Origin: DATARR01 sp044868005 | Lineage (GTDB): Bacteria > Acidobacteriota > Thermoanaerobaculia > Multivoradales > UBA5704 | DNA length: 64,000 nucleotides | NCBI GenBank assembly: GCA_044868005.1 | Contig: JBIOVX010000303.1 | Span: 48,504-112,503 of the forward strand | Direction: 5' to 3' | In this document: in pieces, positions 32,724-40,245 of the stretch | Layout of the letters: each line of letters begins with the position of its first letter | How positions within the stretch are numbered: the first letter of the stretch is position 1 | The notes under the pieces: model-generated | Seen by the model: only the letters and a program-made list of their open reading frames with translations | Databases searched by the model: none | Told to the model about the DNA's origin: nothing | Program-made: the position numbers and the translations under genes

Positions 32724-33134
32724 ATGTCGAAGGAAACGACACAGAAGGGCAAGCTGGGGGATCTCCAGCGGCTTCTGTCCTCGTTGACCGCCAACGCTGC
32801 CGAGCTCCCGCATCTGGAGGCGACCCGCCTCCGGTTCGCGGAGCTGCTGACCCAGGCGCAGGAGGCTTTCGACCGGCAAGGCGTCCACAAGGCCGCCAAG
32901 CAGGAAGCGAGCCGCGAGCTCCGGACCGCTATCACCGAGAGTGAGCGGTTGGAGACCATCCTGCTTCTCGGCGTCAAGCAGCACTTCGGTATCCGGGCGG
33001 AGAAGCTCGCCGAGTTTGGTCTGCAGCCGTTCCGCGGCCTCAAGACCAAGCCGGCCGACGAGGAGCCCAAGCCGTCCACCCCCGAGCCGGCGGATTCCAA
33101 GCCGCCGGCGCCTGCCGAAACCACCGGCAAGTAA
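32724..33134 (+). CDS. Small helical protein of unknown function
   Basis: A 136-residue protein starting at ATG 32724 with AAGGAGAAGG upstream. About 95 residues of helix with heptad-like spacing (LGDLQRLLSSLTANAAELPH, RFAELLTQAQEAFDRQ, SERLETILLLGVKQHFGI) are followed by a Pro/Lys/Glu-rich tail (ADEEPKPSTPEPADSKPP). No signal peptide or enzyme motif is present. I recall similar uncharacterised proteins in Acidobacteriota but no function. It stands behind the best promoter of the window and a structured leader, and ends at a textbook terminator, so it is a single-gene, probably well-expressed unit. Confidence 0.65.
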   Translation: MSKETTQKGKLGDLQRLLSSLTANAAELPHLEATRLRFAELLTQAQEAFDRQGVHKAAKQEASRELRTAITESERLETILLLGVKQHFGIRAEKLAEFGLQPFRGLKTKPADEEPKPSTPEPADSKPPAPAETTGK

Positions 33135-33150
33135 CCTTCGGATTCTCTTC

Positions 33151-33183
33151 GGGGGGCGTGCTCCGCACGTCCCCCTCTTTTTA
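33151..33183 (+). terminator. Rho-independent terminator
   Basis: A GC-rich stem (GGGGG.GCGTGC / GCACG.CCCCC) with a TCC loop is followed directly by TCTTTTTT-like T-rich sequence, 17 bases after the stop of the 32724 gene. It is the only classical terminator clearly seen in this part of the window. Confidence 0.85.
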
Positions 33184-33194
33184 TCTATCTGAGG

Positions 33195-33780
33195 AGCCGA
33201 GCGAACGTGATGAGCCGAGATCGCGACAGAGTCTCTGGACCTTGCGGCATATCCTTCGACATCGTCTCGAGATGGCGCGATGTTGCCGCAAAGTGGAGCG
33301 GCATCGCGGCGAATCTTTGGATGTCGTTGCGGCGCGCCGCGATCTCGAGTCCGCGCGGGCGGATACGCGGCGATGTGCGGAGACTTTGCCGCAAGGCCTG
33401 CTCATCTTGCGGCGTATCCCTGGAAGCAGCGGCAACGTCTCGCGACATTCTCGCGGCGTCTCCGGATCTCCGCCGTCATGAGCTCATGTCATCCCGAGAT
33501 GAGCCCGCATCGGCGCAGATCTGCGGACTGGCTGACAAGGTCCCGAGACTTTCCGAGAACATCCGCGGATCTCCGCCGAGATGGGTCCGTTCGTTGAGGA
33601 GACGGGCCGGCACCGTCGCAGATCTCCAGACGTTCGGCCGATGTCTCGGGACGTCCTGAGAACGTCCGCAGATCCGCGCCGATGCGAGCTCATCTCCTGA
33701 GCGCATGGGCCGGTATCGCCGCGGATCCCGAGAGATCGCGGCAAAGTCCCGAGACGTTGCGGCAACTCGCGTTCTTTGAC
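33195..33780. repeat. Degenerate short-period repeat field (about 21 nt)
   Basis: About 590 bases with no convincing gene. Units built on GCGGC(A/G)A... and TC(C)CGAGA(C/T)... recur with a spacing near 21 bases, though with indels. The best units, near 33735-33775, read in one frame as S-R-E-I-A-A-K, S-R-D-V-A-A-T, and similar seven-residue units (S-R-D-x-x-x-x) appear elsewhere in both strands' frames. It looks like a decayed or frame-scrambled heptad-coding tandem repeat. It is bounded by a terminator on the left and a hairpin on the right. Confidence 0.5.
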
Positions 33781-33793
33781 AACTGAATCAAGC

Positions 33794-33823
33794 GGAAGAG
33801 GTCCTCGACCGAGGGCCTCTTCC
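33794..33823. terminator. Strong hairpin at the right end of the repeat field
   Basis: An 8-bp stem GGAAGAGG/CCTCTTCC with an additional inner CCTCG/GAGG pairing. No T tract follows. It precedes the leader of the DUF6496 gene. Confidence 0.5.
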
Positions 33824-33847
33824 GACGCCACCAGTGGTCTGCAAAGG

Positions 33848-33917
33848 CAGGTAAGTTGCATGCCGGACCGCAAGGAGGTGTACCCATGGCCGAGAAGAAA
33901 TCGAGCGGGAGGAAGTA
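33848..33917 (+). promoter_or_regulatory. Leader-plus-N-terminus cassette, copy 2
   Basis: It carries TAAGTTGCATG (33852-33862), CCGGAC, GGAGGTGT, the ATG at 33886 and AAGAAATCGAGCGGGAG, nearly the same as 31116-31186. Three bases are missing between GCATG and CCGGAC relative to copy 1. Confidence 0.7.
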
Positions 33918-34125
33918 CAGCAAGAAGGCGGGCAAGACGGTCGAGAGCGCGATGCGCAGGAAGAAGAAGGGCACGCTGCGTTCAAGCTCGGGAAAGAAGG
34001 TCACGAGCCGCAAGCAAGCGATCGCCATCGGGCTCTCAGAAGCGCGCGAGAAGGGGGCCAAGGTCCCGAAGAAGAAGACGGGCGCGAAGAAGAGCAGCGC
34101 GAAGAAGAGCTCGAAGAAGAGCTGA
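33886..34125 (+). CDS. DUF6496-type Lys-rich small protein
   Basis: A 79-residue protein with GGAGGTGT eight bases before the ATG. More than a third of the residues are Lys, Arg or Ser. The core SGKKVTSRKQAIAIGLSEAR followed by KGAKVPKKK is the DUF6496 motif, and the C-terminus is a run of Ala-Lys-Lys-Ser units like histone H1 tails. Such proteins are presumed nucleic-acid-binding, but no function is established. The first residues and leader match those of the ferritin-like gene 2.7 kb upstream. No partner is adjacent. Confidence 0.8.
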   Translation: MAEKKSSGRKYSKKAGKTVESAMRRKKKGTLRSSSGKKVTSRKQAIAIGLSEAREKGAKVPKKKTGAKKSSAKKSSKKS

Positions 34126-34269
34126 GCGTCTTACCGGCAAGACCAGGACGTCAAAGTCTACGGAGGGAACTCGCGACCGGGTCCGTCTAGTCAGACAGCA
34201 CGGCCGCTCCTGAATCCTCGGCTGCATCGAGGCTCTGGCAGAGCAACCTCGCAGAGCACGGCGGGCCGC

Positions 34270-34298
34270 TTGACGCCGGCTGAGGAGAAAGCTATACT
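34270..34298 (+). promoter_or_regulatory. Strong sigma-70 promoter
   Basis: TTGACG (34270-34275), a 17-bp spacer and TATACT (34293-34298), about 95 bases before ATG 34400. Confidence 0.7.
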
Positions 34299-34399
34299 TC
34301 CTAAATTCTTATAGAACAAATGATATAAGCCGTGCTTCGGGTTCGGGGACCGGTTGATGGGTAATTTAACCTGTACAGAGATAGGGAGGTGCAGTTGCC

Positions 34400-35115
34400 A
34401 TGGCTCCAAACTTGGAAAAGCCCGCTAAGCAGATGGTGGAAATCTTGTGGCGCGCGTCAAAAGGAGAGTCGCCGGAGCTGTTCACTGGTGATCCAGGGGG
34501 TTTATCTCCGAACAAGCGCCTGATGTTGGCAGTGATCGAGTTGCCTGTGAAACGGGCTCAACGGGGATGCATTGGTCGTACAATGTTGGAAGTATCGTCG
34601 CGCTACTGAAAATTGCGCACAAGAAGGGAGACGCAGGGTTGGCCGATAAAGCCAAAACCATCATACTCAATGAGATAGGATTAGATCGCCCCTTCGTCTG
34701 GAAAGGAAGTGTACATGTCCCTGGACCCAGGGTAGAGGAAAAGCCGGTGGATGGATACAGGGACGTGTTCTATAGGTTGGCTACTGGCGAGAAGGTCAAG
34801 AAAAAGGATGAGTACTGGAATCAAGTAGAGAGCATAGCGGTGACAACACTCAGAGATTTGATTAACGATGGTGTTTGGGACGATGAGATGCAGAGCAGAG
34901 CCAGGAGCGCGCCCATGCCGAATTTGTACCTGCCGATAAAAACAAAGCAACTTGGCGATGGCGGCTTTATTGCTTGGATTGAGAAGAGCACTAAATCTGA
35001 AGCAACCTCCAAGCTCAAGGAAGGTATCTGTGACTGGGTTCGATGCGGGGATGGCGCAGGAGAAGACGGAGTCAGTTGGGGATCCAACTTTGAAAAGCCT
35101 GTGCCGGAAGATTAA
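34400..35115 (+). pseudogene. Unrecognised low-GC gene, probably frameshifted
   Basis: A first frame from ATG 34400 (GGGAGGTG upstream) reads APNLEKPAKQMVEILWRASK and SPNKRLMLAVIELP, then drifts into unlikely sequence and stops at 34607. A second frame, open from before 34567, reads ACETGSTGMHWSYNVGSIVA, LLKIAHKKGDAGLADKAK and on to FEKPVPED at 35115. Joining them near 34545 gives one protein of about 235 residues. I do not recognise it. Composition is lower in GC than in its neighbours. Alternatively these are two overlapping small genes with the second starting at ATG 34567 (182 residues). Confidence 0.5.
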
Positions 35116-35183
35116 AGACAGCGAAGAGGCCGGCACCTCTCCAATAGAGGACTGCGAAGCCGTTGGCGCCTCTCCTGGACGCT

Positions 35184-36776
35184 TCAGGGGTCGAAGCCGA
35201 GCTTGTCGGCCAGCCCGTCGAGTCTGAGCAACTGCTCTTCCGGCGTCACCGCCGGCAGCTCGTAGTAGCGGACCACACCGCTCCCCGTCTGCTCGATCCA
35301 CACCTCGATGCGTGAGGTCGAGAACTTGACCAGCGTCGGCCACAGCTTGCCATTGGGCTTGGGGCCGACCACCCGTACGAACAGCTCGGCGCGGTCGGGC
35401 ACCGCTCCGGCGATGCAGAGGGTCTCGCCGATGCACGGCGTCACCGATTGGCCGGCGATGCCGCCGCTGAGGGCAAACCGCGCCTTGACCTGGAAACCGG
35501 GGAGCTCCGACGTGGTCAACCACGGGCCGGCAGGGGGCGGCGGGTCGGCTACGGGGACGGTGGAGAGGAACAACGCGTCGCCGCCGTCGGCGAAGGCAAC
35601 GGTGAAGGCCAGGTGCGGCGAGTCGAAGCCCCCTTGGGAGAGGTCGATTTCGCTGATCACCCGACCATCGAGGACGCCGCCCTGCTCGGCGACCAACGTC
35701 AGCGCCTCGCCGTCGGCAACGAACAGCCCCTCCTTGCTTGGCTGGCCTGGTGGATTCCGGAAGCCCATGAACGCGACGCGGCCCTTCGAGGTCGCCACGC
35801 GGTTGGCGAAGCCGGCGAAGTTCTGGCCGGAGCCGGGATAGGGTGTCTGTCGCGAGGCGACGAGGCGCAGCGTCCCGTCGTGGAGGTAGACGGCGGTTTT
35901 ACCGCCGCCGGCCGACGCCGTGAAGGCCACCGCCCGCGCGTCGTAGCCGAACGAGTTGAAGCTCTCGAAGGGCGTCCCGGAGTGCGGCGCGACCGTCGAC
36001 AGATCGGCAACCGCCTGCAATCCCGCCCCCAGGTTCCGGTAGATCCCGTCATCCCAGCTACTGCCGGGGTGGGGCCTGGTGAAAGCGAAGCCGGAAGCGT
36101 CCATGCCTATCTCGCCTACCAGCTCGAAGTTGCCGCTGCCGCCGGGAATCGGGGTCGCGGCGTCGACCACTCTGGTCACCGCGCCGCCGGCGGCCCGATA
36201 GAGACCATCCTGGCTCCGGACCTCGGGGGCGTCGTGGGTACCTCCGAACAGCACCTCCCCGTGATCCACCGCGACGTCGTCGAAGCCCACGAAGCGGTTC
36301 GGCTCGCCGCCCGGGATGGTGGTAGTCTGATCGGCGATCACCTGAAAGCCGCCGTCATCGTAGCGATAGACGCCGGCGCCCAGCGAATCGAGGTCTTCGC
36401 TGACGAAGACGAGCATTCCCTCGTCGAGCGCCACGCGCCAAAAGCTCTCCCTCCCGAAAGGGACGCCGGTACCCGGCCGGGTGGTGCGGCTGTCGGCGAC
36501 CACCTGCAGCGATCCCCCGCGGCGGAGATAGACACCGTCGCGGGACTCACCCAGCTCGCTCGACGAGCCGATGAAGGCGATGTCGTCGCCGTCGACGGCC
36601 ACCTCGAAGAACGGTCGGAAGCTCTCCCAGGACGCGCCTGGCGCTCCCGGCACCGGATCGTGGCTATCGACGATCTTCTCCGGCGCCGGCTGCGCTCCCA
36701 GGCCCGTCGAGCCGAGGCAGACGATCAGGGCGGCAGCCGCGAGCGTGGTCCGAGCAAGTGCAAGGGTGTCTGACAT
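35184..36776 (-). CDS. Secreted beta-propeller-like repeat protein with a C-terminal domain
   Basis: A 530-residue protein with a signal peptide (LARTTLAAAALIVCLGSTGLG); TTAAGGAG precedes the ATG. Residues 35-400 contain about six repeats of 55-60 residues with the phrase 'G-V/I-Y-R...G-x-L-x-x-V-A-D-x-x-T-x-x-P-G-x', as in DUF7453-type propellers (for example GGSLQVVADSRTTRPGTG, AGLQAVADLSTVAPHSGT). The last 120 residues (WLTTSELPGFQVKARFALSG, CIGETLCIAGAVPDRAELFV, PKPNGKLWPTLVKFSTSRIE) form a separate beta-rich domain with a Cys pair. I recall that domain from Acidobacteriota secreted proteins. Function unknown. Confidence 0.7.
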   Translation of the reverse strand: MSDTLALARTTLAAAALIVCLGSTGLGAQPAPEKIVDSHDPVPGAPGASWESFRPFFEVAVDGDDIAFIGSSSELGESRDGVYLRRGGSLQVVADSRTTRPGTGVPFGRESFWRVALDEGMLVFVSEDLDSLGAGVYRYDDGGFQVIADQTTTIPGGEPNRFVGFDDVAVDHGEVLFGGTHDAPEVRSQDGLYRAAGGAVTRVVDAATPIPGGSGNFELVGEIGMDASGFAFTRPHPGSSWDDGIYRNLGAGLQAVADLSTVAPHSGTPFESFNSFGYDARAVAFTASAGGGKTAVYLHDGTLRLVASRQTPYPGSGQNFAGFANRVATSKGRVAFMGFRNPPGQPSKEGLFVADGEALTLVAEQGGVLDGRVISEIDLSQGGFDSPHLAFTVAFADGGDALFLSTVPVADPPPPAGPWLTTSELPGFQVKARFALSGGIAGQSVTPCIGETLCIAGAVPDRAELFVRVVGPKPNGKLWPTLVKFSTSRIEVWIEQTGSGVVRYYELPAVTPEEQLLRLDGLADKLGFDP

Positions 36777-36883
36777 GGGAGTCTCCTTAAGTCTCGAACC
36801 TTAAATGCGCAATCCGCCGAAAACGTTTCGAGTCCTCAGGAGAACGCGGTGGCACTCCTTGCTGTCCGGTGGGGCTGTCCGCC

Positions 36884-37999
36884 TTAGGGCTCCCCTTCGT
36901 ACAGCGCCTCCGTCGCCAGCGTCTGCGGGCCGTGCTCATCGCACATGGCGTACTTCGCCGGGTACATGGAGACTCCGGCGTGCTCGCCCTTGGCGTTGAG
37001 GACGTAGAAGTTGAGGCCGAAGCCCGGCAGGCCGCGGTCGTTGAGGAGGCGCTTCTCGACGGTGTTGGCGGCGACGCGCTTGAGGGCTTCCATGCCGGCG
37101 TCCTTGGGATGGGCGCCGCGGCGCATGGCCTCGACGATCAGGTGGGAGGAGAGGTTGTAGAGGTTGGCCTCGCCGCGGCCGGTGGAGCCCGCGGCGCCGA
37201 CGTCGCCGTCCACGTAGAGGCCGGCGCCGAGGATGGGCGAGTCGCCCACGCGGCCGGGGATCTTCCAGGCGAGGCCGCTCGTCGTGGTCACGCCGCAGAT
37301 CTCGCCCTTGGCGTTGACGCCGTCGCAGTTGATGGTGCCCCAGAGGTGGCGGATGTCGATGAGCCCTTCGCGCGCCATCTGCACGCCGGCGCGGTAGCCG
37401 GCCTCGGCGCGCTCTTTGGGATCTAGATAGTGGTCGGGGTCCGTGCGGCGCTTCCATTCGAGCCAGAGGCCGCGCGACTTCTCGGTGTTGAGGTCATCCT
37501 CGATCTTGAACCCCATGTTGCGGGCGAACTCCTGCGCGCCTTTGCCGACCAGCAGATGGTGGTCTGTCTGCTCCATGACCGCCCTGGCGACGAGCGACGG
37601 GGTGCGCACGCCTTCGAGCGAGGCCACGGCGCCGGCCCGCTTCTTCGGCCCGTGCATGCAGGAGGAGTCGAGCTGGACGACGCCCTCGGCATTGGGCAGG
37701 CCGCCGTAGCCGACGCTGTCGTCCTCGGGATCGAGCTCGACGATGTTGACGCCGGCGATCAAGGCGTCGAGCACGTCCGCCCCTTGCGTGATCATCAGGA
37801 AAGCCTTCTGCACGCAGGTGACGTCGCCGCCGTTTTTATAGATGTTGCCGTTGGCGGAGGAGATCACCACCGGTTTGGCGCCGTTTGAGGTTTTCACGGC
37901 CGGAGCCTGTGCGAACACCTGCGGCGAGGTCAAGGCCATGCCGGCGGCGGCGCCGGCTCCGGCGCGGATGAAGTCACGGCGGTTGAGGTGGTCACGCAT
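36884..37999 (-). CDS. N4-(beta-N-acetylglucosaminyl)-L-asparaginase / isoaspartyl peptidase family
   Basis: A 371-residue Ntn-hydrolase precursor. A Tat signal (NRRDFIRAGAGAAAGM) directs it out of the cytoplasm. The autocleavage site and Thr nucleophile lie in HLWGTINCDGVNAKG, and VTTTSGLAWKIPGRVGDSPI plus GAAGSTGRGEANL are the substrate-binding signatures of the glycosylasparaginase branch. The residue before the nucleophile Thr is Gly rather than the Asp of classical members, which is usual in this bacterial subgroup. It should release ammonia or asparagine-linked amines from peptides or glycopeptides in the periplasm. AAGGAC-type repeats lie on both sides of the gene. Confidence 0.88.
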   Translation of the reverse strand: MRDHLNRRDFIRAGAGAAAGMALTSPQVFAQAPAVKTSNGAKPVVISSANGNIYKNGGDVTCVQKAFLMITQGADVLDALIAGVNIVELDPEDDSVGYGGLPNAEGVVQLDSSCMHGPKKRAGAVASLEGVRTPSLVARAVMEQTDHHLLVGKGAQEFARNMGFKIEDDLNTEKSRGLWLEWKRRTDPDHYLDPKERAEAGYRAGVQMAREGLIDIRHLWGTINCDGVNAKGEICGVTTTSGLAWKIPGRVGDSPILGAGLYVDGDVGAAGSTGRGEANLYNLSSHLIVEAMRRGAHPKDAGMEALKRVAANTVEKRLLNDRGLPGFGLNFYVLNAKGEHAGVSMYPAKYAMCDEHGPQTLATEALYEGEP

Positions 38000-38018
38000 G
38001 AGTTTTTCCCTCCTGAAA

Positions 38019-38097
38019 GGACAGCAAGGACTTCAAGGACAGCAAGGACGAGAGAACGTGTCTTTGTAGTCCTTGGCGTCCTTGTTGTCCCTTGGCC
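38019..38097. repeat. AAGGAC-type repeat element, copy 2
   Basis: Units AAGGACAGC-AAGGACTTC-AAGGACAGC-AAGGAC (38018-38049) are followed by inverted units of the form TAGTCCTTGG, CGTCCTTG and TTGTCCCTTGG to about 38097. The first 23 bases are identical to 22425-22447. It lies between the start of the asparaginase-family gene and the stop of the M64 gene. A shorter relative (two GGACAGC units on the minus strand) lies at about 36855-36885, at the other end of the asparaginase gene. Confidence 0.7.
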
Positions 38098-38100
38098 TTC

Positions 38101-39513
38101 TCACTCCGTGTACATCCGAATCACGCGCTCGATCGCTCTCGCGCAGACCGCACAGAAAGACTTCGGATTGCGGCTGAACATAATGCAGTCCACCTCGGGA
38201 CGGTAGAGCCCCTTGGCCTCGTAGGAGGCACCCTGGAAGGCGCCTACCTTGCCGAAGTACTTCTCGGCGCGGAGCATCGGCGTGGTCTTCTCGCGCACTT
38301 CGCGGAAGAGCGCTTCCATCTCCTCCTCGGGAGCGTTCTTCGCCCGCAGCTCCCGCCGCCGCTTCTCGAAATCGAGCATGACCTTGTCGAAGGCCTCCTG
38401 GTTCCAGGGCGTGGGGAGCGGCGTTCCCGGCGTCACGAGGTCTCCCCACTTGAGGTGCGCGGCGTCGAGGAGAGCGGTCACGTTCGGGTCCCAGGGCTCG
38501 CTGCCGGGCGGGTTGAACGTCTCGTAGGCCACCTGCGAGGTGTAGTACTCGTCGCCGAGGCCGGCGAAGGAGTGGCCGAACTCGTGCACCACGAGGTAGG
38601 CCGACTCGGCGCTGTCCACGGCGGCGGTGTTCCACAGGTTGTAGATGCCGCCGCCCCCGTACTTGCGGCTGTTCGAGAGCAGGATGAGGGCGTCGTAAGG
38701 GGCCTGCGCCGCCGCCTCGCGCACCGCCTCGTCGGCGAAGGTGAGCAGGTAGCGCTCGGAGTCGAAGGCGTTGTAGGCGAGGCCGAGCGGCGTCTTGCGC
38801 CAGGTGGCGGTGCGCGGATCGGTGACGCCGGAGGCGGGGGAGGGCAGATCGATCGCCCGCACGTTGAAGTCCTGGCGGTGGCTCTTGAACGGCTCGATGG
38901 CGAAGAGGGCGTCGGCCAGGCGGCGGACGTCGGCGCGGAACTTCGGCATCTCGGAGGCGGCGTAGCCGTCGCCGAGGAACAGCAGGTCCACCTTGACGGC
39001 CGGCGGTCCGTTCTCGAACACCGCCCAGACCGTTCCCACGCTCGAGACGGGCGAGCGGTCCACGAAGCGGCTCGCCGGATCGATCGCGGTGGAGAAGATC
39101 TCGTGGAAGGAGCCGTCGGCGGCGCGCTTCTTGAGCACGAGCTGCGCCTTGCCGCGCGTCTCCGGGAAGCGCACCGACTCGCGGAGGGTGCGCCAGGTGC
39201 CGGCCGCGGCCTCGCCGGTGGTCTCCCACTCGCCGTAGATGCTGGAGAAGCCGCGCGACCAGACCGCCTGGTTGGTCGCCGGATCGATCACCTCGAACAG
39301 GTACTTGCCGAGGTTGGAGTCGTCGAGCAGGCGGACGCGGCTGCCCGGCCACTCGCCCTCCAGGCGCACGCCGGCGAGACTGACGTGCTCCTCCTTGGCG
39401 GTGCCGCTGTGGAAGTAGTCGCAGCGCAGGGTGCGGCCGGTGAAGCGGGCGTCGAAACCAGGCGCCGTAGATATCGCGGTGGCGAGGAAGAGCCCGAGTA
39501 GGCGGATAGGTAT
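38101..39513 (-). CDS. M64-family metallopeptidase, probable ATA start
   Basis: Zinc peptidase of the IgA-peptidase M64 family, 470 residues. HEFGHSFAGLGDEYY carries the H-E-x-x-H motif and the downstream Asp/Glu typical of M64. The conserved N-terminal domain is complete (FDARFTGRTLRCDYFH, DDSNLGKYLFEVIDP, SRGFSSIYGEWETTGEA), and a signal peptide (IRLLGLFLATAISTAPG) precedes it. That N-terminus is in frame but has no ATG, GTG or TTG; the codon five bases after a GGAGG site is ATA (39513). A GTG at 39369 would remove the signal and half the N domain. The last segment with CAVCARAIERVIRMY is family-typical. It is expected to be exported. Confidence 0.8.
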   Translation of the reverse strand: MPIRLLGLFLATAISTAPGFDARFTGRTLRCDYFHSGTAKEEHVSLAGVRLEGEWPGSRVRLLDDSNLGKYLFEVIDPATNQAVWSRGFSSIYGEWETTGEAAAGTWRTLRESVRFPETRGKAQLVLKKRAADGSFHEIFSTAIDPASRFVDRSPVSSVGTVWAVFENGPPAVKVDLLFLGDGYAASEMPKFRADVRRLADALFAIEPFKSHRQDFNVRAIDLPSPASGVTDPRTATWRKTPLGLAYNAFDSERYLLTFADEAVREAAAQAPYDALILLSNSRKYGGGGIYNLWNTAAVDSAESAYLVVHEFGHSFAGLGDEYYTSQVAYETFNPPGSEPWDPNVTALLDAAHLKWGDLVTPGTPLPTPWNQEAFDKVMLDFEKRRRELRAKNAPEEEMEALFREVREKTTPMLRAEKYFGKVGAFQGASYEAKGLYRPEVDCIMFSRNPKSFCAVCARAIERVIRMYTE

Positions 39514-39608
39514 GGAGTCCTCCAGATGGCTATAGCATTGTCACCGAGGGTCAGAAGAGATGGCAGTTTCGTTTCAGAACTTGCGCTGTTGTAGTCTGGT
39601 CCGACCGC

Positions 39609-40229
39609 TCAGGTCTGTTTCTGACGAACAGCTTCGACAATGCCCTGAAGGAGGGACATGATGCAGAATGCAAAGAGAGGAACTGCCAAAATATAGGAGA
39701 GTAGCAGACCAACCTCCCGCCTCCAGATCGATGTCGAGGTCCAGATCTCTTCGACTTCACCAATGTGATCGTTGATCCAATCCCTACATGATCGATCCAT
39801 ATGAGTCTGCATGTACTCAGCTCCGTGAGGCGTGAGATCGGAGCCTGTCACGACTTTTGTTCCGGCGTAACTGCAGGTCCAGGAATCCAACAAGTTTAGA
39901 TAGAGATAGTAGGCCCCGAATGCCAGAAATAGCAAAACGACAGCCCAGATCATCCAGAATCGAGGCGACCGTCTAGGCCGCGATCGGCGCGTCGCCACGA
40001 AGACGAGTCCAATCAAAACTGCGAGAACGAGCTGCACCAACCGAGAGAGATTCTCTACACTTATAGATCCGCCGACGATCCGCCCTTCAAACTGAGGCGG
40101 CAGCAGGAAACCTGCAATGATACCGCCAAGCCAGATGACCCCTTGGAGCAAAGCTGCCCAGGCGGCCTGAAGACCTGCGAGGAACCCTGATAGGGGATTG
40201 GAAGATTGATTGTTAGTGTGCTCGGACAT
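39609..40229 (-). CDS. Four-helix membrane protein of unknown function
   Basis: A 206-residue protein with membrane helices near residues 23-45, 62-79, 90-112 and 174-197. Between helices 3 and 4 is a loop of about 60 residues with two Cys (SWTCSYAGTK, MDRSCRDWINDH), probably exposed and disulphide-linked. It starts 16 bases after the stop of the gene at 40246 and so is probably co-transcribed with it. Base composition is lower in GC than the flanks. I do not recognise the family. Confidence 0.55.
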   Translation of the reverse strand: MSEHTNNQSSNPLSGFLAGLQAAWAALLQGVIWLGGIIAGFLLPPQFEGRIVGGSISVENLSRLVQLVLAVLIGLVFVATRRSRPRRSPRFWMIWAVVLLFLAFGAYYLYLNLLDSWTCSYAGTKVVTGSDLTPHGAEYMQTHMDRSCRDWINDHIGEVEEIWTSTSIWRREVGLLLSYILAVPLFAFCIMSLLQGIVEAVRQKQT

Positions 40230-40245
40230 GACGGTTCATCAAGGC

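Noticed and set aside
33207..33659. A 150-codon open frame in the repeat field
   Set aside because: Similar-length frames exist on the other strand, composition is set by the repeats, and there is no ribosome site. Treated as part of the repeat.
39370..39501. Taking GTG 39369 as the start of the M64 peptidase
   Set aside because: It would discard a clear signal peptide and the conserved FDARFTGRTL segment that are in frame upstream.
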